A DNA stretch of 64,000 nt from Muricea muricata. Its lineage: Eukaryota; Cnidaria; Anthozoa; Malacalcyonacea; Plexauridae. Shown here piece by piece: positions 34,201-45,081 of this stretch; position 1 is the stretch's first letter, and each line of letters begins with the position of its first letter. The notes beneath the pieces were generated by a model that did no database searches, was not told the DNA's origin, and saw only the letters and a program-made list of their open reading frames with translations. Position numbers and translations under genes: made by a program. The stretch is from contig OY979728.1 in NCBI GenBank assembly GCA_963855995.1, forward strand, positions 10,004,004 to 10,068,003, read 5' to 3'.

Positions 34201-37151
34201 AAGGGGAGATAACATTCAAAGGACATGTTCATGATATCCCCAATGTTCAAGAAAAGATCAATGAAATTGTGAAAGGTAAAACATCAGCTATAATTGATTG
34301 GTAGAATCATACTAGTATACTATTGCAAATGCTGTAATTTAATTGGCTAAATCTACTCGCTATCTATTCCTCAATAGATAGCGAGTAGCGAGAAAAATCA
34401 TCTTCACTGAGATTTTTTATTAAAAAATTGCTCAAAATCAATGTTTTGTTGAATATTTCATGTTCTGATTCTGCTAAAACAATTCGATTACCCGCTTTCG
34501 ATTTCTGGGAGATGATAGTTGATTTGGGCTTGGCCATCATCAACCATCAAAGAGGGAAATAATCTAAGAGAGATGCAAGTACTAGGTAAACTGATAACTT
34601 CAAGTACAAATTGGAGATACCGGAGAAAAACCCCCAAAGCAGTGGAGGATATCCATAAGGATTACAGATTCCTACAGGCAAAATATATTTTCGTAGTTTT
34701 TTTCGAAGCATATCGAGTTTTTTTCAACCGTCATTCTAACTGCAACAACTGAATCTATTCTTTTAGAAAAGTATAATGAAGGTCTGAAGAATGTTGCCAA
34801 TATTAATGTGAGCCAAGGTAATTTTGAACGAACTATACGTGGTATCCTTTTCCAAATCCAAACCGCAATGCAACAAGCATGCATGGATTGTTTGGCGGAT
34901 GGACAGTGCGATAACCTCGTTCCCAGGGCCTTTTAGAGTGTGGGAAAAGGCTCTGGCACCGGCTGGCTTTCAAAACCACGAATCGTGGTTTTTGAATAAA
35001 TTAACGCGATAACTGTATATGCGATACTTTTCCAGAATGACCGATACATTGAAGTGTTTAGAAAAAAACACGTAATAGAGCGCCTTAGTTAGGCGTTAAA
35101 TTTTATTCGCAATTTTTTCTCCACGCAGATATACAGATATACGGTTTTGAATAAATTAACTGGGTGAGGTTATAGACCAATGAAATTGCAGAAGATAGCA
35201 GCCGGTGCCAGGGCGTTTTCCCTCCCTCCATTTTAAAAAAGGCCCTGGGATCGAGGTTGACATTGCGATAAAGAGCACCAGGTACATGTACAAATAACCT
35301 TTGAAGCTTTTCCTTGGAGATAATTAAAACTTGTTTACTGGGCACGAGAGATCGCAAGACCGGCGATTTTTAACAAAGCATACTGCCTTTCCGAGGGCCC
35401 AAGTAAGTAAGCTATTTATTATTATATCAAGTGTCAAAGTGATCTTTATTGCACAAATTTTTTTAAAAATTAAGCATTAAAAAAAGAAAAAAGACAACAG
35501 TAAAACATGACTTCCGGTTTGCATGACTTCTGGTTTTATCACCGCCGCGCATTACTAATGCATTCTAATGCATGGGAATCAGCAGTTGAATTTCGTGACT
35601 GTCACGGGATCCTTTTTTAGCCAATAAGACACAAGAATAAATGGGCTTTCGATACTTCATATAATAATGAAGTTGATATATATATAAACATTTGAAGTTG
35701 TCTTCCCGATTTTGTGTTGTTCCTCCAAACAATCCACTTTAGGTGTGGAAATTAGAAAATGCATGTTATTATAAACGGACTGGACGTATATTCGTGTATG
35801 TACTAACCTACACGGGCAAAAATTAGAACCTGTTGAAAACAGGATGCAACGATGTTGTTGACGACCAGGAATAACGTTGCCTCAACAACATTGTTGCATC
35901 CTGTACGTTTTCGACAACGTGTTACAACTCATAATTTGGCTGCGTAAATACCTGTTTCTAAAAATTACCATTATTTGGAGGTCGCTAACCAGCTACAATT
36001 GCATCCGTTTTTTAAGTTCCGTCGTACTGGAGTCCGAAACCCGATAATAGAAAATTTCACAAGTTTGCACTTCAAACTAGCAGCCAGGAATACAAGGATA
36101 TTGAAAGAGCATTCCGGGCAACTGTCCAAAATCCAATTGTCTCGATTGAAAGAATACAAAATGAAGAAATTTATGGGTTGTTTAATACGAAACGGCAACT
36201 AATGATGAAAAAATACGGCAGCAAGTTCCCAAACATGGAAAAGAGGTTGTTTCATGGCACTAAACCTCAAAATGTCGACAAAATCAACGCTGGTGGATTG
36301 AACAGAAGTTATGCAAGTGGTAAGAGCTTTATCTCGACATTGCTTATACCAAGGTAGCTTTATACGTTTATTTATACAGCTTATTTAATAAAAGTTGTCC
36401 TTCCAAAAACGTAAAGCTACTCGTTTAAAGTTGAATTTTTTCTACAAACTGGTATTTTTCGCGCGGTCACAGTCCGAGTCACCATGTTATACCTAATTCT
36501 CAATGTATGGCATTTGAATTTGCAGGATTTTGTGCAAAGTATATCTTCATTGCATAAGCATTAGGTGCAAAGTAGTACATATATACGACACAGGGTTGTG
36601 GTGCTCTTCGCTATTTTTCTTGTAATGAACGTAACCCTCAGTTTTCTCCGTCTTTCTCTAGGGGTATCTTATGGCAGAGGCGTTTACTTTGCTCGCGATG
36701 NNNNNNNNNNNNNNNNNNNNNNNNNNNNNNNNNNNNNNNNNNNNNNNNNNNNNNNNNNNNNNNNNNNNNNNNNNNNNNNNNNNNNNNNNNNNNNNNNNNN
36801 NNNNNNNNNNNNNNNNNNNNNNNNNNNNNNNNNNNNNNNNNNNNNNNNNNNNNNNNNNNNNNNNNNNNNNNNNNNNNNNNNNNNNNNNNNNNNNNNNNNN
36901 CCAGCTATTCCTGTTCGACAAGCTACTCACCCCCAGACCGTCAGAGTGGACTACGTTATATGTATTATGCAGGAGTTTTGGTTGGAGAGTACACGAACGG
37001 GAATTCCACAATGCTTGTCGCTCCAAGTAAGGGCACCTCCGATCCAAATGAATGTTATGACTCGGTGGTCAACGACGTTACAAACCCCATCATGTATATT
37101 ATGTTTCAAGACTACGAATATTACACCGAGTATCTTATTACTTTCAGATAA
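25214..37151 (+). CDS. PARP14-like: PARP14-like gene C, complete apart from an assembly gap
   Basis: Fourteen exons, all GT/AG: 25214-25397, 26486-26577, 26723-26948, 27615-27857, 27962-28201, 28300-29201, 29926-30390, 30984-31280, 31880-32101, 32282-32513, 33259-34275, 34767-34817, 36017-36319, 36662-37151 (containing 200 N). Without the N run they sum to 4764 nt, 1587 aa plus TAA. Residues: RRM1 1-62, spacer 62-92, RRM2 93-168, RRM3 168-249, RRM4-like 249-329, KH-like 329-629 and 630-784, macro1 about 860-1035, linker, macro2 and KH 1035-1374, mini-exon 1374-1391, ART 1391-1587. The ATG at 25214 (MAEFFEQGYDPKQ) was chosen because gene E starts the same way; an open frame extends upstream but is not conserved. 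ART: LFHGTKP, GVYFARD, NPIMY, i.e. H-Y-M. This is the fullest intact copy and the best reference for the family here. Confidence 0.9.
25706..25717 (-). promoter_or_regulatory. ISRE-like site in gene C intron 1
   Basis: AGTTTCACTTTC matches the vertebrate ISRE consensus AGTTTCNNTTTC; a weaker copy, AGTTTCGGTTTT, lies 17 bp upstream at 25689-25700. Gene E has TTTCGATTTC in the homologous part of its intron 1. Confidence 0.45.
25870..26238. mobile_element. hAT-type MITE with 8-bp target-site duplication
   Basis: It starts CAGTGGCGTCGCC and ends GCAACGCTACTG (complement CAGTAGCGTTGC), and is flanked by perfect GGCATTCT copies at 25862-25869 and 26239-26246. The terminal repeat resembles that of the 10385-10817 element, so the two are probably related. 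Lies in gene C intron 1. Confidence 0.85.
29626..29816. mobile_element. Palindromic MITE in gene C KH intron
   Basis: Long arms (ATATACAGTTATATCAACAC and its complement, extending to the ends) flank a short CCGCCCTTCGGGCG hairpin tip. No coding content. Confidence 0.75.
30490..30935. repeat. Degenerate TTGCAACAAGTTG repeat block, gene C
   Basis: Many short, partly palindromic copies of TTGCAAGTTG / CAACTTGTTGC units. A matching block lies at 57360-57640 in the same intron of gene E, and a related smaller one at 47400-47560 in gene D, so it was already present before duplication. Confidence 0.75.
32630..33089 (+). repeat. (TTGTG)n microsatellite, about 92 units
   Basis: An essentially perfect 460-bp pentanucleotide array, preceded by two interrupted stretches (TGCCTAGGG breaks at 32597-32628). 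It sits 116 bp after the macro1 donor in gene C's macro1-macro2 intron. The uninterrupted frames through it encode only low-complexity peptides and are not genes. Confidence 0.97.
33259..34275 (+). CDS. PARP14-like: Gene C exon: Thr/Ala linker, macro2 and KH-like domain
   Basis: [11 protein letters not shown] leads into a short Thr/Ala/Pro linker, then macro2 with [20 protein letters not shown] and SAIGTGGMGYSEEES, then the KH-like unit [14 protein letters not shown] ... [21 protein letters not shown]. The linker is the unexpanded form of the repeat tract seen in gene E. There are several silent and conservative differences from gene E, but the KH part is very close. Confidence 0.88.
34767..34817 (+). 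CDS. PARP14-like: Gene C mini-exon (17 codons) between KH and ART
   Basis: A TTTTAG acceptor, 51 nt reading EKYNEGLKNVANINVSQ, and a GTAATT donor; phase 1 on both sides, so skipping it keeps frame. Gene E has the equivalent 60-nt exon. It was not found in A, B or D. It sits where WWE lies in vertebrate PARP14 but is far too short to be a WWE domain. Confidence 0.75.
34912..35262. mobile_element. MITE with CCTCGTTCCCAGGGCC terminal repeats
   Basis: ACCTCGTTCCCAGGGCCTTT on the left pairs with AAAGGCCCTGGGATCGAGGT on the right, and GCACCGGCTG pairs with CAGCCGGTGC further in. Lies in gene C's intron before the ART exons. Confidence 0.8.
36701..36900. other. 200-N assembly gap inside gene C ART exon
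   Basis: Exactly 200 N, the usual placeholder length. The left flank ends ...GCTCGCGATG and the right begins CCAGCTATTCC; gene A reads CGAGATGCCAGCTATTCC without interruption. Joining the flanks keeps frame and gives the same exon length (290 nt) as gene A, so the true gap may be zero bases in this exon. Confidence 0.9.
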
Positions 37152-38149
37152 CTTTTTAACGCAATGATTATTCGACAAATTTTCATCAGATTATTTTTTA
37201 TATGGGTAGTATGACAATGCATTCTGACAGAGGCAGCATTGTTATGAAAGTAGAAATATGAACGCTGAATATGAACGAATTTTACAAATATCAATAAAAA
37301 ATAAAGTAAATCAAGCAATAAAAGCCGTTTGAATGAAATACTCGTGTTTTAAATCTATTGCTTTTGCTTAACCTACACTAACATGCGTTCTGAGTGGCTG
37401 ATCATAATAAAGAGAGATAATAAAGTATACCAGCTGATCTGACCGTGAGTAAAAGGCCTGGAACTAGCTACCGAATAGAAATCCATTTTGCTGTTGTTGT
37501 TTTTTCGCTTATATCTTTTATTTTCCTTTATGAAACTTGTTGAAACCTTGTAATCATGTTATCAAGAATTTTAACGAATATCAGTAAGAAAGTAAAGCCA
37601 GTAAAGTAGATTTAGAGATTCTCAAATTATATACAGATACATGACAACAAAATCGCGCATGTGAATGGACCTTAAATTTCATTTTTTGCCTGGCGCCACC
37701 GTTTTTATGCGATTTTTTTTATTGTGTATGGTAGGGTAAGAGTTAGTACAAATTAAACTCGGATAAAAATGTTTTAAAATATAATTTTGCGGAAACACCA
37801 CGTAAGTTTATTATCGCATAGCTTTCGATTCCGCAAAATTATATTTTTAATTTGATATTCACCATGCAAACACACAAGGAACTTAAAAATGTTTTGTTCA
37901 GGAATTATAGCATATAATACCCAGGCTGCCGGGCAAAATGAAGCAAATACGAAAACGATACCGTTTGGGTAAAAATACTAAGTACAGCTTGAGCGAATCA
38001 ATATGATTCCGCCGTCATGGGAGGAATATGGCAAAAACACGCCATTTTTTTTTCATGTTGACTTCGATCAGGGTAGGTTGATTTTATGAATAAATCAGCC
38101 AAACCGACATTAATACCGTCAAAATAACAAAGAGAACAAAAGGCAAATA
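37152..38149. other. Gene C 3' flank
   Basis: Overlapping AATAAA signals at 37293-37298, 37300-37305 and 37317-37322 suggest polyadenylation near 37340. 37152-37265 and 37861-38003 are close copies of gene E's 3' flank. 37425-37570 is a partial copy of the dispersed MITE also present in gene D introns (GAACTAGCTACCGAATAGAA). Confidence 0.65.
37861..38003 (+). repeat. Segment duplicated downstream of genes C and E
   Basis: Nearly identical to 63141-63285 (shared GGCAAAATGAAGCAAATACG). It shows that the duplication that made C and E included sequence well past the stop codon. Confidence 0.88.
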
Positions 38150-38355
38150 CAGGGTGTCCCACAAATAGCGGACGCTATTGAATTCAACTATTGTTAGAAT
38201 TTGAATGGCTTAGCAGTATGATTGCTTCAGGGAAAAATGGACGCTATTGAAATCACTTATTTTTAGAACTTTGAATGGCCTAGCATAAGTTCTAGGCCAT
38301 TCAAATTCTAACAATACTTGAATTCAATAGCGTGCGCTTTTTGTGGGACACCCTG
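38150..38355. mobile_element. Mariner-type MITE, copy 1
   Basis: Terminal repeats CAGGGTGTCCCACAAA and TTTGTGGGACACCCTG, flanked by TA on both sides. Inner symmetric pairs (TTCAACTATTGTTAGAATTTG) extend the fold. No transposase. Confidence 0.88.
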
Positions 38356-38879
38356 TACAAAGAAAAACAATGGGCATTGCTAAAAATTTGGCTTATTTAT
38401 GCAGGCAATCTACGAACCATGACTTCGATGTCATTTTGTTGTTATGAGTGTAAAAATTCATATTTGTGCGATAATTTCGTAATTTCGTAATTGTATGATA
38501 ATTTCGCTGTCAGCCAATCAGAAACGAAGAATATTTTAAACAAGTAATATCAAGCAGATGACAAAGTAGATAACCCATATTATAGTCAGCGGTACGTAAC
38601 GAGTTGACGCTATTTGACAATATATAGATAGATTTTATTAATAATATATATTCAAGTAATGTCCTAATAATGGGTGCTATGACAGCTTGTGACGAAGCCA
38701 AGAGATATTTTGTTTTTTAAAGTCATACAGCGGCTGACTGGTCACACATTGTCCCGATGTGCTAATTTAGGCATCTCTGGCCATATTTTGAAGGTTATAC
38801 ATGTAATCTGTTTCATAAATTTGCTATGGTTAGCTCCCGCTAAAAGATAAAGATGCAAAAAGGTACTTGATAATGTATA

Positions 38880-39130
38880 CAGGGTGTCCCACAAAATGCG
38901 GACGCTATTGAATTCAACTATTGTTAGAATTTGAATGACCTAGCAGTATAATTGCACTTTTCAGGGAAAAGTGACGCTGTTGAAATCACTTATTGCTAGA
39001 AGTTAGTGCAAGGTCATTCAAAGTTCAGCGTCCATGTTTCAGGGACACTCTGGAGCAATTATACTGCTAAGCCATTCAAATTATAAGAATAGCTAAATTC
39101 AATAGCGTCCGCTTTTTGTGGGACACCCCG
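38880..39130. mobile_element. Mariner-type MITE, copy 2
   Basis: Same ends as copy 1 (CAGGGTGTCCCACAAA / TTTGTGGGACACCCCG) with TA flanks. Longer because of extra internal sequence. No transposase. Confidence 0.88.
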
Positions 39131-39878
39131 TATATCGTGGTGAAAACAGAAACTGGCTTGAGACGTTCTTTTGTCATTGTTTCATCTCACTGCGCAAGGC
39201 GGTAAATCCAACTACTGGGCGAGTGTAAAAAAGAACTGATGCCTTTCATATTCAAATTGACCGCGAACTTATTGCTGGAATTACAGAATTCCCATGTGCA
39301 CAGCAAACGCGACGTGGTTACCATTGTACGAAAGAAGAGTTCCATGCAAATTTCCTCAGTTTTATTAATTCTCGCACCATTATAGGCCTGGTTTTCATAA
39401 ATCGTAAGTCATCACAATTCATGGCCGATCTACAGTACAGTATTGTGGGAGATCACTGAAGGAGAAAAATAGAAAATGATTTCAGTAACACAAAAGATTT
39501 TATCCATAACTGATCACCGACAATAAAACCACAAGGACATTGCCGATGAATATATGAAAACCAGGCCTTTTAAAGAATAATGCGTTTACAGCAGATTAAA
39601 TTTATTTTTAGATTAATGAATGATACGCTTGTTTGATATGCTTTGTATATTTAGGCAACCTATGTCAAATTACAGCTGCAATACGGCTAATACTCGCCCT
39701 GTACAATTACTGCACTTACATTTATTGTTTTCACATACTCAATACCGTAGCCAGGACTTCCCTTTGTGTGAAGGTGTTGTCGACAAGCAAGAGACTGCCT
39801 GAAAGCCACCAGAATCAAACATCACAGGTACTAGTCTTTTACATAGTTTTTCGGTACACTCTGTATGATGTACATGTA
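39131..39878. other. Intergenic, no recognisable feature
   Basis: Unique A+T-rich sequence between mariner-type MITEs; I see no exon, repeat or RNA gene. Confidence 0.5.
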
Positions 39879-40255
39879 CGATGGATGTCTCCCAAAAAAG
39901 TGACACTATAGAGATTATTATATCATTGTTCTTGGGCTACTCTTGAAGGCGCGTGTTTATACACCCAGAAATTTAATGAAATTGTATTTCGATGTTGAAA
40001 TCGGAAGCTAAAACGCGTTTTGCAACTGATGTACGTTACATTCGATGTTATGGTAAATTGTTTTACAACAAATATTCGTTTTTCGTAACTCCAACTGATC
40101 GTGTAATTATGTGTAATTACACTTTTATTGTAATAGGAGTTATCCTAAGTTCCAGAAGTAGAAGCTTATGCTCCTGTATGTTCACAATATTGCTCAAACT
40201 TACTATTATAACAACAGGATAATTTCTATGGTGTCATTTTTTCTGGGATACCCTG
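39879..40255. mobile_element. Diverged mariner-type MITE
   Basis: The right end TTTTTTCTGGGATACCCTG is followed by TA. The left end GATGGATGTCTCCCAAAAAA is degenerate, but GTGACACTATAGAGATTAT mirrors ATAATTTCTATGGTGTCAT on the right. Related to, but distinct from, copies 1 and 2. Confidence 0.6.
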
Positions 40256-40799
40256 TACTGTATTTGATGAATCTACAAGAACTTTATACAACGTGTACAT
40301 GCATGCACTTCCAAATGGTTAACATAATTAACATGTTTGAAATTCAAATTCGCGTCACACTCATGTATAAAGCTGTTGGAAATGTCTTCTAGTCCTTAGC
40401 AATGGTGGTTATATATGTTTATTAATTATAAGTTAGTGAAATGTTATCAGATATTCCGTGTAATATTCGTAGTCTCGAAACATGACATAAATTCTTGGGT
40501 CGTTCACGTCGTTTACTACAGAATCATATTTTTCGTTTGGATCGTTTGCATTCTTGCTGGGCGCCACTAGGAAGCTTGTATTCCCTTTCGTGTATTCTCC
40601 CACAAGAACTCTGGCGTAGTACATGTAGCGAAGACCTTTTGAGTCCGCTGGGGAGTAAAGTTTTTGAGCGGAATATGCTGAATCTCGAGCAAAGTAAACG
40701 CCTCTGCCAAAATCCGTTGCTGAAAATAATAATAAAGAATCGTTATACGAGTAAAGTGCATACTAAGCAGTGACATAACTGGCCCTAACTAGCGACAAA

Positions 40800-40974
40800 A
40801 GTCTGGTTCACACTTGGAAGAACCGGAGATAACTTCTTCTGGCCGATGTGATTGAGGGAATTCTATAAACCATTGCAAAAGCAGTCTAATATAATTTAGT
40901 TTGTTCACATATTCATTTATACATATGTGAGAAGGAGAAAATTCCCGATTTTTACGACAAGTGTGAACCAGGCT
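40800..40974. mobile_element. MITE with AGTCTGGTTCACACTTG ends
   Basis: 17-bp terminal inverted repeats (AGTCTGGTTCACACTTG / CAAGTGTGAACCAGGCT). Lies between the two ART exons of gene D. Confidence 0.7.
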
Positions 40975-40975
40975 T

Positions 40976-41297
40976 AGGGGCTGATTATATGATCCCGCTT
41001 ACCCGGGATTACGTGAAGCGTAACATGATTTTGAGGTATTGAAATAAGTCATAGTTTACGTTGTAAAAAAAGTTTAATCCTGCATTGCTTGAGATTTTCG
41101 TTCGGTAGAAATATGAAGTAAGCAATATGGTGTATATCGGCATTAATTTTTGTTAAATCTTGATCTTTTTATTGATCAATGCTGAAAACATTCGAACTTT
41201 GGTCGTTTCGTTTCATGAAATGACATTTTTCAATACCTCAAGATCATTTGACGCTTGACTTAATCCCGGGAAAGCGGGACCATATAATCAGCCCCTT
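40976..41297. mobile_element. MITE with GGGGCTGATTATATG ends
   Basis: About 40-bp inverted ends, AGGGGCTGATTATATGATCC... and GGACCATATAATCAGCCCCT, including CCCGGGATTA. It abuts the previous element directly. Confidence 0.8.
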
Positions 41298-41396
41298 AAG
41301 CATAAACGCAAGCTAAAACAAAAACCAAAAAGATGCTGTACGTGAAGTGCGTGACATAATCATCGCCACAAGCGCGAGCGTAAGACTACGAGCGTG

Positions 41397-41592
41397 AAGG
41401 CCTGTTCAAACGAAGCCAACATCATGCAACATTGTTGGCCCAATAATGTTGCATGATGTTGGACGAAATTTTAAGCAAGTTTAAAATTAAGCCAACATCT
41501 TCCAACATGGTATTCAAACGAGGCCAACATGTTGCATCCAACAATGTTGGGTGATGTTGGACCAACATGTTGGCTTCGTTTGAACAGGCCTT
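41397..41592. mobile_element. MITE with AAGGCCTGTTCAAACGAAGC ends
   Basis: AAGGCCTGTTCAAACGAAGC pairs exactly with GCTTCGTTTGAACAGGCCTT. The inside is packed with CCAACATGTTGG-type palindromes. Confidence 0.85.
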
Positions 41593-41705
41593 AAGCTATG
41601 GTAGAACAAAAGAAAACCCAAAAGAAAATTCTTTTGGTTTTTTTTCGTAAACCTGAGAGGATAAGTTATCCTTTGTTATGTTTTTCATTCCAATTTTTCA
41701 AGTTG

Positions 41706-42088
41706 TTTAGATGAAATTTTGAAAAAATTCGAAACAGGCAAAAATATTACCACATCATAAAAGAGCATCCTAAACTTAGCAAAATTGCAAAGTTTGGTTG
41801 TGAAATGTTCTAAAATATGGAGAATATAACCTTGCGAATTTAGAAAATTTTGTATACATTTGTTAACGGGTTGCCGGAAATAAAACTCAGTTGATACCCT
41901 TAGGTATTCATTTCTCACGGATAATACAAAACTACAGAAAATTTGCTAACTTCACAAGGCTATATTTTCTATAGTTTACAACATTTTACAACCAAACTTT
42001 GCAATTTTATTAAGTTTAGGATGCTCTTTCAAGCTGTGGTAATATTTTTTCCTATTTCGATTTTTTTCAAAATTTCGTCTAAAAGGTT
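41706..42088. mobile_element. Foldback element with ~135-bp arms
   Basis: 41706-41845 and 41948-42088 are diverged reverse complements (shared GAGCATCCTAAACTTA, GCAAAGTTTGGTTGT). Ends just before the gene D ART exon at 42102. Confidence 0.75.
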
Positions 42089-42481
42089 AAAGGTCCATTA
42101 CCATGCGTTCCTGCGTAATTTCTGTTCAGTCCCCCTGCGTTAATTTTCTCAACATTTTCATACGATGTGCCATGAAACAACATCTTTTCTTTTCCATCAA
42201 AATTGCGGCCGTATTTTTCTTCCATAGCCTCGCGTTTCACATTATACAATTTGTAGATCGCTTTGTTCTGTATTCTTTTCACGCTGTCCATGGTTAATTT
42301 TGGCGAAGACGCTTTGAATGCGTTTTCGACCTTCTTGTATTCGGTGCTGTCGTTGGGCAAATTGATCTCGTGATATGCGGCTCCACTGAGGGACTTGTCC
42401 CAATAATCTGGAACTGATAAGAAAAGCACCGAAAAAACTCACTACGCTTTTAATAAATCGCATAAAGGATCCAGCGATTTC

Positions 42482-43145
42482 TAAGCCCTGGGCAAACTAG
42501 AAAACATTAATGTTGCGGAAACATTTTTTCCTGCGAATGTCTCTGAATTGAATGAATTAAGTGTAAACCGAATGAATTTTTCATTTTTTCCTGCGAATGC
42601 TTCCCAGAGTGGGCAAACTAGGAAACATTTTTTTTGGAGACTCAGACTCGCACGAATTTTAAACCATCAACATCTTGTCCCTCTGCTTGTTGCAGACTGG
42701 GCCCCAGTTGTTGAAAGCTGGGCTAGCACTAACCTTTAACCCACTATTTTAGTTTTCGTGTTCCTACTTCCCCATTTCTTGCAAAACTTCAGAAACCAAA
42801 CTAGTGTTGATGCGGACGAAAGGATTTCCAAAGAAACATTTCCAAACTTTTGAACAAACTGCTAGGAAATTTCTTTCGAGTCTTAGCTTAACTCAGATTT
42901 AAGTTAAAACAATTAGCCGGCGTTTGGAGTTTTGCACATGCTTAAAATGTTTCTCGTGCTAGAAACATGCGGGCAAACTAGGGCAAACGTTGTTTTCGCA
43001 ATAAAAATATTTTTGAATTCGTTTAGAAACATGTTTGCTTCCCGGAAAGCAAAATTTTGTTTCCTGGGGTTGGCATGCAAACTGGGGAAAATCATAGGAA
43101 AGTTAATGTTTAGGAAACAATGTTTCCTAGTTTGCCCAGGGCTTA
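42482..43145. mobile_element. MITE with TAAGCCCTGGGCAAACTAG ends
   Basis: The left TAAGCCCTGGGCAAACTAG pairs with the right CTAGTTTGCCCAGGGCTTA. The same GGCAAACTAGG motif recurs inside. No coding content. Confidence 0.8.
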
Positions 43146-43421
43146 CTTTCGGCTGAGACTCGTCGGGTTTTTTCTAACGGAGGAGTGTCTTAGAAAGAAT
43201 CAAGTTAGCTAATTAAAAGTAGTTCAAATATAAACTGTTTCTAAAGGTACCATGAACAAACTTTTTTATATATATATAGTTTCTATGAATAGTATGGACG
43301 AAATTCCATTCCAGTCGTTCAGACTTTTTAAATTTGTAACCAAAAAGTAAACATTTGACCTGTTCCACACGTCGCATTTCAGTCGCGTCAAATGCAGTTC
43401 AAACAATAGATAATGAGGTGT

Positions 43422-43638
43422 ACTGGCACTAGTTGTCAAATAGAAATCCATTTTTCGATCTAAATTATCAAATTTCTCATGAAATATAATTTACTTTGTT
43501 TCCAAATTTCTGGCAGACTTATAATTTTCTTTATTAAAGGCAGTTACTGAGTTTTTAACAAGTTTCACAAAGGAAAACAAAATATATAAGCGATTAACAA
43601 CAGCAAAATTGATTTCTATTTAGTAGCTAGTTCCAGGC
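43422..43638. mobile_element. Dispersed MITE family, copy in gene D macro2-ART intron
   Basis: Ends CTGGCACTAGTTGTCAAATA and ...TAGCTAGTTCCAGG form imperfect terminal repeats around AATAGAAATCCATTTTT. An inverted full copy is at 48949-49160 and a partial one at 37425-37570. Confidence 0.75.
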
Positions 43639-45078
43639 CTTTTACTCACGGTAAGATCAGCTAGTTAGTATATTAACCTTTTCTTTCATTGCTTATTATA
43701 TCATCCAGAATTTTTCGTATCTCCAATTGCACATTTGCCACGTCGGTATTGTATCCCCTTATGGTGATCTCTCCTCGACTCTTATCATCTTTAATCTTTA
43801 CGTCAAAATCATGTTCCAGTTTGCTTAGGCTTCCACGATCAGTCAACTTCTTTAGGTCGTCATTTTTCATCGTTTTCTCTTCGATATTTTGATCCATCTT
43901 TTCCTTAAATTCTGCCCAGGCTCTGTCGATGTTTCCGCGTTCGTCGGAATAAATTTTAATGGATGTACCACCAAATCCTGCTGCTCTCTTGACGGGTTTT
44001 GGAGTGTCGAAGGATTTCTTTACTGGCACCGAACTAGGGATGATTCTGGACGCAAAAAAAGCCTTGGTTGCATCTTTGAATTTAACAAACTTTGCGTTTT
44101 CGAAAATCACAATGCGAACTAAACGTAGGGATGGATTATTTGACTCAGCGAACGCGGACAAACAGCTGAAGATCAAATCGACCGACTGGCTTTCGGAATG
44201 ACCCATTGCACCAGCTCCAATGGCGGAAAACGAAACCTTGCCAATATTTTTCTTTGAAATTTCATGGAAAAAATTATCCAAGCATTTTTTTAGCTCGGGA
44301 AGTTTATTTGAAGCTGGTACGATGACATGGGCGATTTCACGAGCTGCCAATTTTCCCGGTTTTGTAAAGTGGGTGGAAAAGAAAGCTGGTTTGCCGATTG
44401 CCTTGCATTCTTTAACGATGCTATCACCCCCCTCCTTGATCAGACTTTTAGCCACCCCACCCCGAAAGACAAAATCCTGATTAATCACGTGCATGATTAA
44501 GTCGGTACTTTCTTTGCTGATGTCATTACAAACGATTTGAACTGTGATGTGGCTATCCCTGAGGGTGAATTCTAACGACCCATCGGGCTTTTCTTTTGGA
44601 AGCTGTACTGTTACTGGAGCACCTTGCGTTGAGGACGATAAATTCATGGATTTGATTTCCTGAACAGCGCCTATTTAAAACATGTAGAACAGCATTCTGA
44701 CAATTCAATTTCAGTTTAGGTAGAGCGACAGCAAAATCAGATTAAAGCAAACAGAGACCGCGCAGACAAGAGGGTGAGGGTATTATTTTTTGATTGCCAA
44801 AATTTGTAAAATGATAAATTTCGAGCCATAATGTTAACCGGAAGTCATAAAATCAACCCATGACTTGAAGTTTTTGCAACTTAGGTTCTATGTTTTTCAT
44901 GGACGACCTTTTTTGAATTAGCTGTAAATATCAAAGTCGAACTTAAAGCACTATTTTAGACTTTTATATTCTCAATAAGAATACAAAAGTCTTACAAAGA
45001 AAACAACAAACCAAGAAATGCGTCCACTGTTGCTTGATCTTTATCATACGCCACAAAACGAACATCGTCAATGGCCGA

Positions 45079-45081
45079 CTA
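45079..45081 (-). other. In-frame TAG in gene D macro1
   Basis: The minus strand reads ...ATGGCGCACCCATAGTCGGCC; genes B, C and E have CAG or CAA (Gln) at this codon (PQS). The frame was checked from the 45012 exon end. Confidence 0.9.

Noticed and set aside
36565..37167. Open frames spanning the N run
   Set aside because: They arise because N codons contain no stop; only the ART frame is supported by homology.
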